DNA of 64,000 nucleotides from Bacteroidota bacterium. GTDB lineage: Bacteria > Bacteroidota > Bacteroidia > Bacteroidales > Paludibacteraceae. Under the pieces are notes generated by a model. It searched no databases and had not been told where the DNA came from. It worked only from the letters and a program-made list of their open reading frames with translations. Each line of letters opens with the position of its first letter. Position 1 is the first letter of the stretch. Below are positions 18,396 through 26,441 of the stretch, one piece after another. The DNA lies in assembly GCA_023391625.1 (NCBI GenBank), contig JAEWAN010000034.1, positions 124,001 through 188,000 of the forward strand. The letters run 5' to 3'. The translations under genes and the position numbers were made by a program.

Positions 18396-20345
18396 TTATG
18401 ATTTTACCGGATGGATAGTCGTAGCGTCAAAACTTTGGCGGTAAGTGCATCCGTTTTTCCATTCACTGCATCCGTAAGCCGTTTTCCCTTTTAATAAAGT
18501 CCCGTTTCCGCATAGAGGACATTTAGTCCCGATGAAAGGATCATTTTTCTCCTCTTCCATCTTCATGATTTCTTCTATGGTACGGTTATCGCTTTTTACA
18601 TTTAAAACGATATTGGATACCATTTCTTTCAGCTCCTCGAGAAACGTCTTGGCTTCATACTCTCCACGTTCTATCTGACGTAGCTTTTTTTCCCATAATC
18701 CGGTTAATTCTGCGGACTTGAGCAAATCCTCCTGAATGGTTTTAACCAATTCTATTCCGGTAGATGTTGCAATCAGGTTTTTCTTTTCTTTGCGGATGTA
18801 ATTTCGTTTAAAAAGAGTTTCTATAATGGCAGCCCGCGTAGAAGGTCTTCCTATTCCGTTTTCTTTTAAGGCATCCCGCAGATCATCATTATCAATAAGT
18901 TTCCCTGCTGTTTCCATAGCGCGGAGTAGGGTAGCTTCCGTATAAGGTTTGGGAGGAGAAGTCCATTTTTCTGCCAATGACGGTTCATGAGGACCGCTTT
19001 CGCCTTTAGTGAATGCAGGCAGTGTTTTTTCTTCTTCGTTGTCCTTTTCGTTTTTCTGTTTTTCAAAAACAACACGCCAGCCCGGTTTGAGTATTTGTTT
19101 CCCGTTCACTTTAAATTCTACTTCACCGGCTTCTCCCAATACGGTGGTAGTTGCTATTTGGCATTCCGGATAAAAGTTCGCGATAAAGCGGCGTGCCACC
19201 AGGTCAAAAACGTTTTGTTCCGTCTCTGTTAACGCCGTTGGATTTACTCCCGTCGGTATGATGGCATGGTGGTCGGTTACTTTCTTATTATCAAAAACTT
19301 TTTTTGTCTTAGGCAGTTTACTGCTTTCCAAAAGAGGTTTTGTCAGGTCTTCGTAACTTTTCAGTCCTTTTAATATACCCGGTATCTTCGGATACATGTC
19401 ATCGCTCAAGTAAGTAGTATCCACGCGGGGATAAGTTGTTATTTTCTTTTCGTATAAGCCTTGTATGAGCTTTAAAGTCTCATCGGCGGAATAACCGAAT
19501 TTTTTATTGCATTCTACCTGCAGAGAAGTCAGGTCGAATAAGCGGGGGGCGGATTCAGTGCCCTTTTTAGTTGCAATGTCCGTGATTGTAAAAGGACAGG
19601 TTTGCACTTGTGACAAAAACTCGTTCCCTTCTTTTTCCGAAGAAAAACGTCCTTTTGCTGCGGAGAATACCGTATCACGGTATGTGGTTTTCAATTCCCA
19701 ATATGCTTCAGGCTTAAAATTCTCAATTTCCAGCTGGCGGTTTACGATGAGTGCCAGGGTAGGGGTTTGTACACGCCCGATAGATAGCACCTGCCTGTCT
19801 TTTCCGTATTTCAGGGTATAAAGCCGTGTGGCGTTCATACCCAGTAGCCAGTCGCCTATTGCTCTTGACAGTCCCGCCTCATACAAACGTTGGTATTCTT
19901 TTTCATCTTTTAGGTTAGCGAATCCTTCGCGAATGGCATCTTCCGTCAGGGAAGATATCCACAGCCGTTTTACAGGACATTTACATAATGCCTTTTGTAA
20001 TACCCAGCGTTGTATAAGTTCTCCTTCCTGTCCGGCATCACCGCAATTGATTACTTCGTCCGCCTCACCGACCAGTTTCTCTATAACCTTAAATTGTTTT
20101 TGTATTCCGCTGTCATCCATGACTTTGATTCCGAATCTCGGCGGAATCATAGGAAGCCGGCTGAGTGCCCAGGCTTTCCAGTCAGGAGTGTATTCCTGCG
20201 GTTCAAGTAATCCGCATAAGTGTCCGAAAGTCCATGTCACCTGGTAGCCGTTACCTTCTATATATCCGTCTTTCCGGGTTTTGGCACCCAGTATTTCGGC
20301 GATGTCACGGGCTACGCTTGGTTTTTCGGCTATGCAGACTTTCAT
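18396..20345 (-). CDS. topB: DNA topoisomerase III
   Basis: A type IA topoisomerase of 649 residues. The Toprim domain opens with KVCIAEKPSVARDIAEIL and contains the CGDAGQEGELIQRW metal-binding acidic pattern. The active-site tyrosine lies in KKITTYPRVDTTYLSDDM, and GIGRPSTRAAIIETLF is the usual DNA-gate signature. The C-terminus carries one cysteine-rich zinc-ribbon-like element (CPLCGNGTLLKG, then CSEWKNGC), fewer than in longer relatives. It resolves single-strand tangles during replication and recombination. A minus-strand -7 element TATTTTTG lies at 20371-20378. Confidence 0.95.
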   Translation of the reverse strand: MKVCIAEKPSVARDIAEILGAKTRKDGYIEGNGYQVTWTFGHLCGLLEPQEYTPDWKAWALSRLPMIPPRFGIKVMDDSGIQKQFKVIEKLVGEADEVINCGDAGQEGELIQRWVLQKALCKCPVKRLWISSLTEDAIREGFANLKDEKEYQRLYEAGLSRAIGDWLLGMNATRLYTLKYGKDRQVLSIGRVQTPTLALIVNRQLEIENFKPEAYWELKTTYRDTVFSAAKGRFSSEKEGNEFLSQVQTCPFTITDIATKKGTESAPRLFDLTSLQVECNKKFGYSADETLKLIQGLYEKKITTYPRVDTTYLSDDMYPKIPGILKGLKSYEDLTKPLLESSKLPKTKKVFDNKKVTDHHAIIPTGVNPTALTETEQNVFDLVARRFIANFYPECQIATTTVLGEAGEVEFKVNGKQILKPGWRVVFEKQKNEKDNEEEKTLPAFTKGESGPHEPSLAEKWTSPPKPYTEATLLRAMETAGKLIDNDDLRDALKENGIGRPSTRAAIIETLFKRNYIRKEKKNLIATSTGIELVKTIQEDLLKSAELTGLWEKKLRQIERGEYEAKTFLEELKEMVSNIVLNVKSDNRTIEEIMKMEEEKNDPFIGTKCPLCGNGTLLKGKTAYGCSEWKNGCTYRQSFDATTIHPVKS

Positions 20346-20370
20346 TGGATGTGATTGATTTTTCGGAATA

Positions 20371-20378
20371 CAAAAATA
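20371..20378 (-). promoter_or_regulatory. -7 promoter element of topB
   Basis: The plus-strand string CAAAAATA reads TATTTTTG on the minus strand, an exact TAnnTTTG match, 26 bases before the topB start. Confidence 0.5.
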
Positions 20379-20445
20379 ATGATAAACGCTGAATTAATGA
20401 AGGGGTGATTTTACTGGATTGGATAAATTTTCAGGCAATGGATTT

Positions 20446-20736
20446 TTAATAAATCTTTTCCATTACATCTATTGTCAGGGCATCGGTCTTTTTACGGATA
20501 GCTTTGGCAAAAGCCCGGAAATGTGCGCTGATATTATGAGAGTCAATGGCTTCCTGCGATTTCCATACTTCCAGAAAAATGAATTTTAACGGATTGTTTA
20601 CATCCTGGTGAAGTTCGTAGGAAATGTTTCCCTCCTCTTTTCTGGTTTCATCTACCACTTGGTGGAATACAGGCAATAATTCTTCTTTAAACTCTTCTTT
20701 TACAATAATGGTAGCTACGATTTTTAGTTCTTTCAT
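20446..20736 (-). CDS. Putative quinol monooxygenase (ABM domain)
   Basis: A 96-residue dimeric alpha-beta-barrel (antibiotic biosynthesis monooxygenase) protein. It shows the N-terminal strand KIVATIIVKEEF, the helix ELLPVFHQVVDETRKEEGNI, the strand SYELHQDVNNPLKFIFLEVW with the conserved E-W pair, and AIDSHNISAHFRAF with the usual histidines. YgiN-like members oxidise quinols, but many ABM proteins have other or no known activity. It is six bases downstream of a nitroreductase-like lipoprotein on the same strand and probably co-transcribed, which suggests a shared redox or quinone role. Confidence 0.8.
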   Translation of the reverse strand: MKELKIVATIIVKEEFKEELLPVFHQVVDETRKEEGNISYELHQDVNNPLKFIFLEVWKSQEAIDSHNISAHFRAFAKAIRKKTDALTIDVMEKIY

Positions 20737-20742
20737 TACTCT

Positions 20743-21339
20743 TTATTTAGTTGTGAATACGTTGTTATGAATTCTGGTTGTATCAAACTTGTTTTTAGCT
20801 TTAGTTTCTTGTTCCGGATAACCTAATGGGATTATAGCCAGTGCCCGGATATGAGGAGGTAATTTTAAAATCCGGTTAACAATAGCTTCTCTGTCAGGGT
20901 AGGGGTACACGGCCGTCCATACAGCTCCGATGCCTTGAGAGTGAGCCGTCAACAGTATGTTTTGGGTAGCAGCGCTGCAGTCAAGAAACCAGGCATTGTC
21001 AGACAATATGGTATCCCCGCAAACAGCTATTGCTTTATTGGCATTTTTTAGTATCGTAGCGTTTTTTAATTGTGAGCCCAGATCGGTTAATATCTCTTTG
21101 TCTGAAATAACTATAAAGTGCCACGGACGACGGTCACGTGATGAGGGTGCAGACATTCCTGCTTTTAATAATGTATCTATTGCCTCACTTGTGATTTCCT
21201 GATTCGTATAATCGCGTATGCTTGCCCTGCTTAATATGGTTTGAACTGTATGATTGGTAGATTGATTGCTGTGAGGAGTACAGCCGATGGTTGAAATTAG
21301 TAAGGAAACAATAACCCAGACGAATTTATTTATCTTCAT
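20743..21339 (-). CDS. Nitroreductase-family lipoprotein
   Basis: Read from ATG 21339, giving 198 residues with a lipoprotein leader (MKINKFVWVIVSLLISTIG then Cys20). A longer frame begins at 21366 but would spoil the leader and run over the promoter. The mature part is a nitroreductase domain (SRASIRDYTNQEITSEAIDT; AGMSAPSSRDRRPWHFIVIS; ILLTAHSQGIGAVWTAVYP). An exported, membrane-anchored flavin reductase is unusual, because FMN must be acquired outside or carried across the membrane. It is followed within six bases by the monooxygenase gene. A -7 element TACCTTTG (minus) lies at 21364-21371. Confidence 0.8.
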   Translation of the reverse strand: MKINKFVWVIVSLLISTIGCTPHSNQSTNHTVQTILSRASIRDYTNQEITSEAIDTLLKAGMSAPSSRDRRPWHFIVISDKEILTDLGSQLKNATILKNANKAIAVCGDTILSDNAWFLDCSAATQNILLTAHSQGIGAVWTAVYPYPDREAIVNRILKLPPHIRALAIIPLGYPEQETKAKNKFDTTRIHNNVFTTK

Positions 21340-21363
21340 ATAAATACAGATTAATTTGCTACA

Positions 21364-21371
21364 CAAAGGTA
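21364..21371 (-). promoter_or_regulatory. -7 promoter element of the nitroreductase lipoprotein operon
   Basis: CAAAGGTA on the plus strand reads TACCTTTG on the minus strand, an exact TAnnTTTG match, 25 bases before the chosen start at 21339. This supports that start over the longer frame. Confidence 0.55.
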
Positions 21372-21618
21372 GTGATTTTAATTGATGGGCTGCTGGTTTA
21401 TTGAATATGTTTTGTAGAAAGCAGACAGGGAATAATTATTACATCATTCCTTGTCTGCTTATAATGAATCGGTTGTTTTATTTAAATGTCAGAGGCTTCC
21501 TTATAAGATACTTTATTTTATAACAAAGCAGTATTTCTTATGATTAAAAGTAAATAATATGCCAATTGATAAAAATGTATTACATCTTGTTCGGTTCATA
21601 TCGGTTGTTTTTTACAGC

Positions 21619-21654
21619 AAAGAGGTTGAACTCATTATTGAATTCAACCTCTTT
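21619..21654 (-). terminator. Probable ppdK terminator
   Basis: AAAGAGGTTGAA (21619-21630) pairs exactly with TTCAACCTCTTT (21643-21654). It lies about 20 bases past the ppdK stop on the minus strand. The downstream T run in that direction is weak. Confidence 0.55.
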
Positions 21655-21675
21655 ATTTATATGAAAATTATTTTA

Positions 21676-24402
21676 TTAATTTTCTTTTATTGCGGCCTGG
21701 GCTGCAGCTAAACGTGCTATAGGTACACGGAATGGTGAACAGCTGACATAGTTTAATCCTACACGGTGGCAGAATTCAACGGATGATGGTTCGCCTCCGT
21801 GTTCACCGCAAATACCGCACTTCAAATCCGGGCGTACGGCACGTCCTTTCTCTGTAGCCATGCGGATTAGTTGTCCTACACCATTTTGGTCAAGTACCTG
21901 GAACGGATCGAATTTCAAGATTTTCTTTTCCAAGTAAACGGGTAGGAAAGAAGCTATATCATCGCGGGAATAACCGAATGTCATCTGGGTTAAGTCATTG
22001 GTACCGAAAGAGAAAAATTCTGCAGCTGAAGCAATGCGGTTGGCAGTAAGGGCTGCACGTGGAATTTCAATCATAGTACCAACTTTAAATTCAATAGAGT
22101 CTCCTCTTTCTTCAAACAGTTTGGCTGCGGTGCTGCGTATAACTTTTTCCTGTTCAAGGAATTCATATAAGATACCTGTTAATGGAACCATAATTTCCGG
22201 CATGGTTTTAATTCCTTTCTTTTTCAGGTTCAGGGCTGCGCCAAGAATAGCACGGGTTTGCATTTCCGTGATTTCCGGATAGGTATTTCCTAAACGTGCG
22301 CCTCGGTGGCCTAACATCGGGTTTTGTTCGTGCAGTGCATCCACCCTTTGTTTAATTACTTTTATGTCCACACCCATTGTGTCTGCCATTTCCTGCTGTC
22401 CCTTTTCATCATGCGGCACAAATTCGTGTAAAGGTGGGTCTAACAAGCGGACGGTAACCGGACATCCTGCCATGGCTTCAAAGATTCCTTCAAAGTCTGT
22501 TTGCTGGTAGGGAAGAATTTTGGCTAAAGCTTTGCGGCGTCCTTCAGCATTTTCAGCCAAAATCATTTCGCGCATGGCTTTGATTTTTTCTCCTTCAAAG
22601 AACATATGTTCTGTACGGCATAAACCAATGCCTACAGCTCCGAATTTATGTGCTACCTGTGCATCATGAGGAGTATCTGCATTGGTACGCACTTGCATTC
22701 TGGTATATTTATCGGAAAGGGTCATGATTTCTGCAAAATCGGCATCCAGTTCAGCTTCTTTAGTAGCTACCTGTCCTTTGTATATCTCTCCGGTAGAACC
22801 GTTTATGGAAATAAAATCACCTTCTTTTAAAGTCTGGTTGTTTACTTCGATGGTTTTCTTTGCATAGTCTATATTCAGACTTCCGGCACCGGATACACAG
22901 CATTTACCCATTCCGCGCGCCACTACGGCTGCGTGTGAGGTCATACCTCCGCGTGCGGTCAGAATACCTTCTGCCGCCGCCATACCGGCAAGATCTTCAG
23001 GCGATGTTTCTATACGCACCATGATTACTTTCTCTCCGTTCTGAGCCCATTCGGCAGCGTCGTCGGCACTGAATACTATTTTACCCGTGGCAGCTCCCGG
23101 AGAGGCAGCCAGCCCTTTAGCAATAACTTCTGCTTTTTTCAGCGCATCTTTATCAAATACTGGGTGCAACAGCTCGTCCAGTTTATTCGGGTCAATACGA
23201 AGCAAGGCTGTTTTTTCATCAATCATGTTTTGGTGCAGCATATCCATGGCAATTTTTACCATAGCCGCTCCAGTGCGTTTTCCGCTTCTTGTTTGTAACA
23301 TCCATAATTTGCCTTCCTGCACGGTGAACTCCATGTCCTGCATGTCACGGTAATGGTTTTCCAGTTTGGTCTGTACTTTGTCCAATTCCTGGTAAATTTC
23401 CGGCATGGCTTCTTCCATAGAAGGATATTTGTTCTTACGTTCTTCTTCCGGAACATTAGCTAATACAGCCCAGCGTTGAGAACCTAATTTTGTGATTTGT
23501 TGCGGGGTGCGTATACCGGCAACCACATCTTCTCCCTGAGCATTGATCAGGTATTCACCGATAAACTGGTCTTCTCCGGTAGCAGCGTCGCGTGAAAAGC
23601 AAACTCCCGTAGCGGAGGTGTTGCCCATATTTCCAAACACCATTGCCTGTACGTTAACTGCTGTACCCCATTCTGCCGGTATGCCTTCCATTTTACGGTA
23701 TAAAATGGCGCGGTCATTCATCCATGAATCGAATACAGCACAAATAGCTCCCCATAGCTGCTCATAAGCAGAGTCCGGAAAATCTTTTCCCGTTTGTTTT
23801 TTTACAGCTGCTTTAAATTTGGAAACAAGTTCTTTTAAGTCTTCTACGGTGAGGTCTGTGTCCAGTTCAACGCCCCGGGCTTTTTTTACTTCTTCAATGA
23901 TTTCTTCAAATGGATCAATGTCATTTTTATTCTCAGGTTTCATTCCTAATACCACATCTCCGTACATTTGTACGAAACGGCGGTATGAGTCCCATGCAAA
24001 ACGTGCATTTCCTGTTTTACGGGTCAGTCCTTCCACCACGGCATCATTCAGACCTAAGTTTAGAATGGTATCCATCATTCCCGGCATAGAGGCACGGGCT
24101 CCGGAACGGACAGAAACAAGCAGGGGATTTTCTATATCTCCGAATTTGGAGTTCATTAGATTTTCTACCTGTAATATTGCTTTTTCAACTTCCGGCTTTA
24201 ATAGTTCTACAACTTTGTCCTTACCTAATTCGTAATATTCATTACAGGTATCGGTTGTGATAGTAAATCCGGGAGGAACGGGAACCCCTATTAAATTCAT
24301 TTCAGCCAAATTGGCCCCTTTTCCTCCTAACAGGTTTTTCATGTCGGCTTTTCCTTCTGCATTTCCGTTGCCGAAGGTGTAGATTCTCTTGGTATTACTC
24401 AT
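21676..24402 (-). CDS. ppdK: Pyruvate, phosphate dikinase
   Basis: A full-length PPDK of 908 residues that interconverts PEP, AMP and PPi with pyruvate, ATP and Pi in the cytosol. The ATP-grasp domain begins with YTFGNGNAEGKADMKNLLGG and GKGANLAEMN. The swivelling phosphohistidine domain has GGMTSHAAVVARGMGKCCVSG. The C-terminal PEP/pyruvate barrel has MLGHRGARLG, FSFGTNDLTQMTFGYSRDD and the active-site cysteine region KCGICGEHGGEPSSVEF. In Bacteroidales it serves PPi-linked glycolysis or gluconeogenesis. It is monocistronic, with a minus-strand -7 TAACTTTG at 24448-24455. Confidence 0.97.
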   Translation of the reverse strand: MSNTKRIYTFGNGNAEGKADMKNLLGGKGANLAEMNLIGVPVPPGFTITTDTCNEYYELGKDKVVELLKPEVEKAILQVENLMNSKFGDIENPLLVSVRSGARASMPGMMDTILNLGLNDAVVEGLTRKTGNARFAWDSYRRFVQMYGDVVLGMKPENKNDIDPFEEIIEEVKKARGVELDTDLTVEDLKELVSKFKAAVKKQTGKDFPDSAYEQLWGAICAVFDSWMNDRAILYRKMEGIPAEWGTAVNVQAMVFGNMGNTSATGVCFSRDAATGEDQFIGEYLINAQGEDVVAGIRTPQQITKLGSQRWAVLANVPEEERKNKYPSMEEAMPEIYQELDKVQTKLENHYRDMQDMEFTVQEGKLWMLQTRSGKRTGAAMVKIAMDMLHQNMIDEKTALLRIDPNKLDELLHPVFDKDALKKAEVIAKGLAASPGAATGKIVFSADDAAEWAQNGEKVIMVRIETSPEDLAGMAAAEGILTARGGMTSHAAVVARGMGKCCVSGAGSLNIDYAKKTIEVNNQTLKEGDFISINGSTGEIYKGQVATKEAELDADFAEIMTLSDKYTRMQVRTNADTPHDAQVAHKFGAVGIGLCRTEHMFFEGEKIKAMREMILAENAEGRRKALAKILPYQQTDFEGIFEAMAGCPVTVRLLDPPLHEFVPHDEKGQQEMADTMGVDIKVIKQRVDALHEQNPMLGHRGARLGNTYPEITEMQTRAILGAALNLKKKGIKTMPEIMVPLTGILYEFLEQEKVIRSTAAKLFEERGDSIEFKVGTMIEIPRAALTANRIASAAEFFSFGTNDLTQMTFGYSRDDIASFLPVYLEKKILKFDPFQVLDQNGVGQLIRMATEKGRAVRPDLKCGICGEHGGEPSSVEFCHRVGLNYVSCSPFRVPIARLAAAQAAIKEN

Positions 24403-24447
24403 ATTAAAGATTAATTAATAAGTTCTAAGGTTAAATTTGATTAGTTG

Positions 24448-24455
24448 CAAAGTTA
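24448..24455 (-). promoter_or_regulatory. -7 promoter element of ppdK
   Basis: CAAAGTTA on the plus strand reads TAACTTTG on the minus strand, an exact TAnnTTTG match, 46 bases before the ppdK start. Confidence 0.55.
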
Positions 24456-24690
24456 AATTTTTTTGTGGAAAAACAAAATTTAGAATCGGAAACCTTCAAA
24501 TTATAGCTTATATATTTTAATAATAATGTTAAAGGTTATGTTTGTTTACTCTGAAAGTTGAAATATAATTCTTTCTGTGAAATATATATGTGATTGTGTA
24601 ATAGAAGGTAAGCTTTTTCCGCATTCTTTTTTATAAAGAGCTATCAAACTATGTTTTTTTGTCTTTGTCGGGATATGGTAGTCGCGCTTT

Positions 24691-24726
24691 AAATAAAAAA
24701 ACTCCATATTGAAAAACATGGAGTTT
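24691..24726 (-). terminator. Terminator of the epimerase-DUF2141 operon
   Basis: AAACTCCAT (24699-24707) pairs with ATGGAGTTT (24718-24726) around a 10-base loop. On the minus strand it is followed by a T-rich run. It lies about 30 bases past the DUF2141 stop. Confidence 0.75.
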
Positions 24727-24756
24727 GGAGTTTATCTATACAATAAAAAGTTTGCG

Positions 24757-25182
24757 TTAATGTATCAGACTGATTCTGATTTCGTCATAATCAGTGGATA
24801 TTTTGGTCTCGTCATAGGTCGGGGCACGGAAGCGGGGTCTTATGTTATTTGAGAAACCGTACGGTTCCGTAGGTATGCCCAGTATATTCCGACCGCATTT
24901 TCCATCTGAGTTGGTATCCTGATAAAGAGCAATAGCATATTCTCCATTGCACAGGTCGTCTATTTCGCAAACAACTTCCGGACCGTCCACATCCACTTCT
25001 ACAATTTTTAACTCATATCCCTGGTCAAGAAAATGTTTTTTATCGTTAAACACGGATATGTAGATTTTGCCTTGTATGTCGTGTATGTTGGACACTACTA
25101 TTTTTAAGCATCTGTCTTGTGCGTAACCTTGTGCAAAGAAACAGAGCATTGACAGAAACATTATGGTTTTAGCTTTACTCAT
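24757..25182 (-). CDS. DUF2141 domain-containing exported protein
   Basis: Read from ATG 25182 (141 residues), which gives a standard signal peptide (MSKAKTIMFLSMLCFFAQGYAQ). An upstream ATG at 25218 would place 12 extra residues ahead of it. The mature protein matches DUF2141: NIHDIQGKIYISVFNDKKHF, the ELKIVEVDVDG strand, NGEYAIALYQDTNSDGKCGRN (Asp-rich, split after 20 here), then GIPTEPYGFSNN and RPRFRAP near the end. DUF2141 proteins are periplasmic or surface beta-sandwiches of unknown function. The start overlaps the end of the epimerase gene by 8 bases. Confidence 0.85.
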   Translation of the reverse strand: MSKAKTIMFLSMLCFFAQGYAQDRCLKIVVSNIHDIQGKIYISVFNDKKHFLDQGYELKIVEVDVDGPEVVCEIDDLCNGEYAIALYQDTNSDGKCGRNILGIPTEPYGFSNNIRPRFRAPTYDETKISTDYDEIRISLIH

Positions 25183-26200
25183 AAGCCGGGAAGAAACGTA
25201 ATAACAATTTTTTATCATGATGTTTATAAGCTTTATATGGTAATGACTTTTTCTGCAGGAAATATTTTATTGGTCTTTTGAAAAGAAACGTAACTGCATG
25301 CTGTACCGGAGCGATAAATGCTTTCAATTTTTGAAAATATAGATCCAGTGTATCTTTTTGAAAATGAAGAATGTCATTTAATTTATTGCCGTCCGCATAG
25401 TAGCCGCAGTGATAATTTCTCTCAGCAAAAGCGTGGTCGGGGAAATCCAGTTTTCCTAATCCGTATATCCGGAATGCATTTCCCAGAAATTCACGGTAAG
25501 ACGTCCTGCATTTTTCTCCACCACCCAGGTTGTAAATATTATTTTTTAGTAACTCCTGATGTTCAATAGCATGTACAAAAGCCCTGGCAGTATCAGCCGG
25601 AGTAATGATTTCCAGCGAGGTGTTCAAGGGCATTTCAAACATAATGCCATCCAGTTTATGATTTCCGTATCCCATAACGGCTGCGATCCGGAAAATGCTC
25701 CAGCTCAGCCCAGAATTTTTCACAAGCTCTTCTGCTTCTATTTTTGTTTTGGCATAATAGTCGTTTTCACTGGGATGTATAGGATCGTTACATTGTATCA
25801 TAGGATTTAGTATCCTGTCACCATATACGGAGATAGAAGACCCATACAGGAAAAAGGCTTTCGGCGAATTTTTTTGTACAGATTGTAACAGCTTGTGAGT
25901 CCCTTCTACGTTTACCTCTCTGGCCAGTTTGGTGTTTTCGTCAGCCAGTGGTGGGATAATGGCTGCTAAATGTAAAACAACATCAATTTCTTTTGTCGCT
26001 TTTTCTATATCATTCGGATTTCTGATGTCTCCGTACACGATTTTGATCGTATCGCTGTATTTTTTCAGAAGTAGTTCGGATTGTTTGGTTTTTACATCGA
26101 ACACAGTAACATTGTATGAAGGATGGTTTGATATTTGTTTTAAGACTTCCCTTCCTACGGTACCGGATGCTCCGGTGAGCAATATGTTGTAACTTTTCAT
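25175..26200 (-). CDS. NAD(P)-dependent epimerase/dehydratase (extended SDR)
   Basis: This 341-residue Rossmann protein has the nucleotide-binding GASGTVGREV motif at residues ~10-19, DIRNPNDIEKA, VLHLAAIIPP and the SDR catalytic set GSSISVYGD with YYAKTKIEAE. It probably acts on a nucleotide sugar or related substrate that cannot be named. The last ~50 residues are basic and hydrophobic (HAVTFLFKRPIKYFLQKKS) and may associate with the membrane. It is transcribed from a -7 element TACATTTG (minus, 26233-26240) and is coupled to the DUF2141 gene by an 8-base overlap. Confidence 0.85.
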   Translation of the reverse strand: MKSYNILLTGASGTVGREVLKQISNHPSYNVTVFDVKTKQSELLLKKYSDTIKIVYGDIRNPNDIEKATKEIDVVLHLAAIIPPLADENTKLAREVNVEGTHKLLQSVQKNSPKAFFLYGSSISVYGDRILNPMIQCNDPIHPSENDYYAKTKIEAEELVKNSGLSWSIFRIAAVMGYGNHKLDGIMFEMPLNTSLEIITPADTARAFVHAIEHQELLKNNIYNLGGGEKCRTSYREFLGNAFRIYGLGKLDFPDHAFAERNYHCGYYADGNKLNDILHFQKDTLDLYFQKLKAFIAPVQHAVTFLFKRPIKYFLQKKSLPYKAYKHHDKKLLLRFFPAYE

Positions 26201-26232
26201 AATGTGTAGCTTATTAAGTTACAGTGTCAACG

Positions 26233-26240
26233 CAAATGTA
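26233..26240 (-). promoter_or_regulatory. -7 promoter element of the epimerase-DUF2141 operon
   Basis: CAAATGTA on the plus strand reads TACATTTG on the minus strand, an exact TAnnTTTG match, 33 bases before the start codon. Confidence 0.5.
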
Positions 26241-26382
26241 GTAATATTAGTTTTTCTCCGGTTTTTTATTTTGTTTCTTTTAGTAGTTGTGTAATAATAG
26301 TTCTAATATCTGTTAATTAGGAGCTGCTAATGGTAAAAGAAAGGAAAATAAAAATACGCCTTACATTTTATAAAAAATCATT

Positions 26383-26390
26383 TATATTTG
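26383..26390 (+). promoter_or_regulatory. -7 promoter element of the alpha-galactosidase gene
   Basis: TATATTTG is an exact TAnnTTTG match, 51 bases before ATG 26442. The divergent epimerase promoter is about 140 bases away. Confidence 0.5.
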
Positions 26391-26441
26391 GTTGGCTCTG
26401 TAAATTTAGTAAAAACATTGATTATTTAAAAATGATGAAGC

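Larger units (their letters stand above)
21340..21675. other. 336-bp intergenic region with promoter, hairpin and terminator
   Basis: From right to left it holds the ppdK terminator (21619-21654), an isolated 15-bp hairpin (AAGCAGACAGGGAAT at 21419-21433 with a one-mismatch complement at 21446-21460) and the nitroreductase -7 element (21364-21371). No small gene is evident. The hairpin lies upstream of the nitroreductase promoter and is not needed as a terminator for any gene seen. Confidence 0.5.
24403..24756. other. 354-bp intergenic region upstream of ppdK
   Basis: It contains the ppdK -7 element (24448-24455, minus strand) and, at the far end, the terminator of the DUF2141 gene (24691-24726). 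The stretch between is AT-rich, without an open frame or repeat. Confidence 0.5.
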
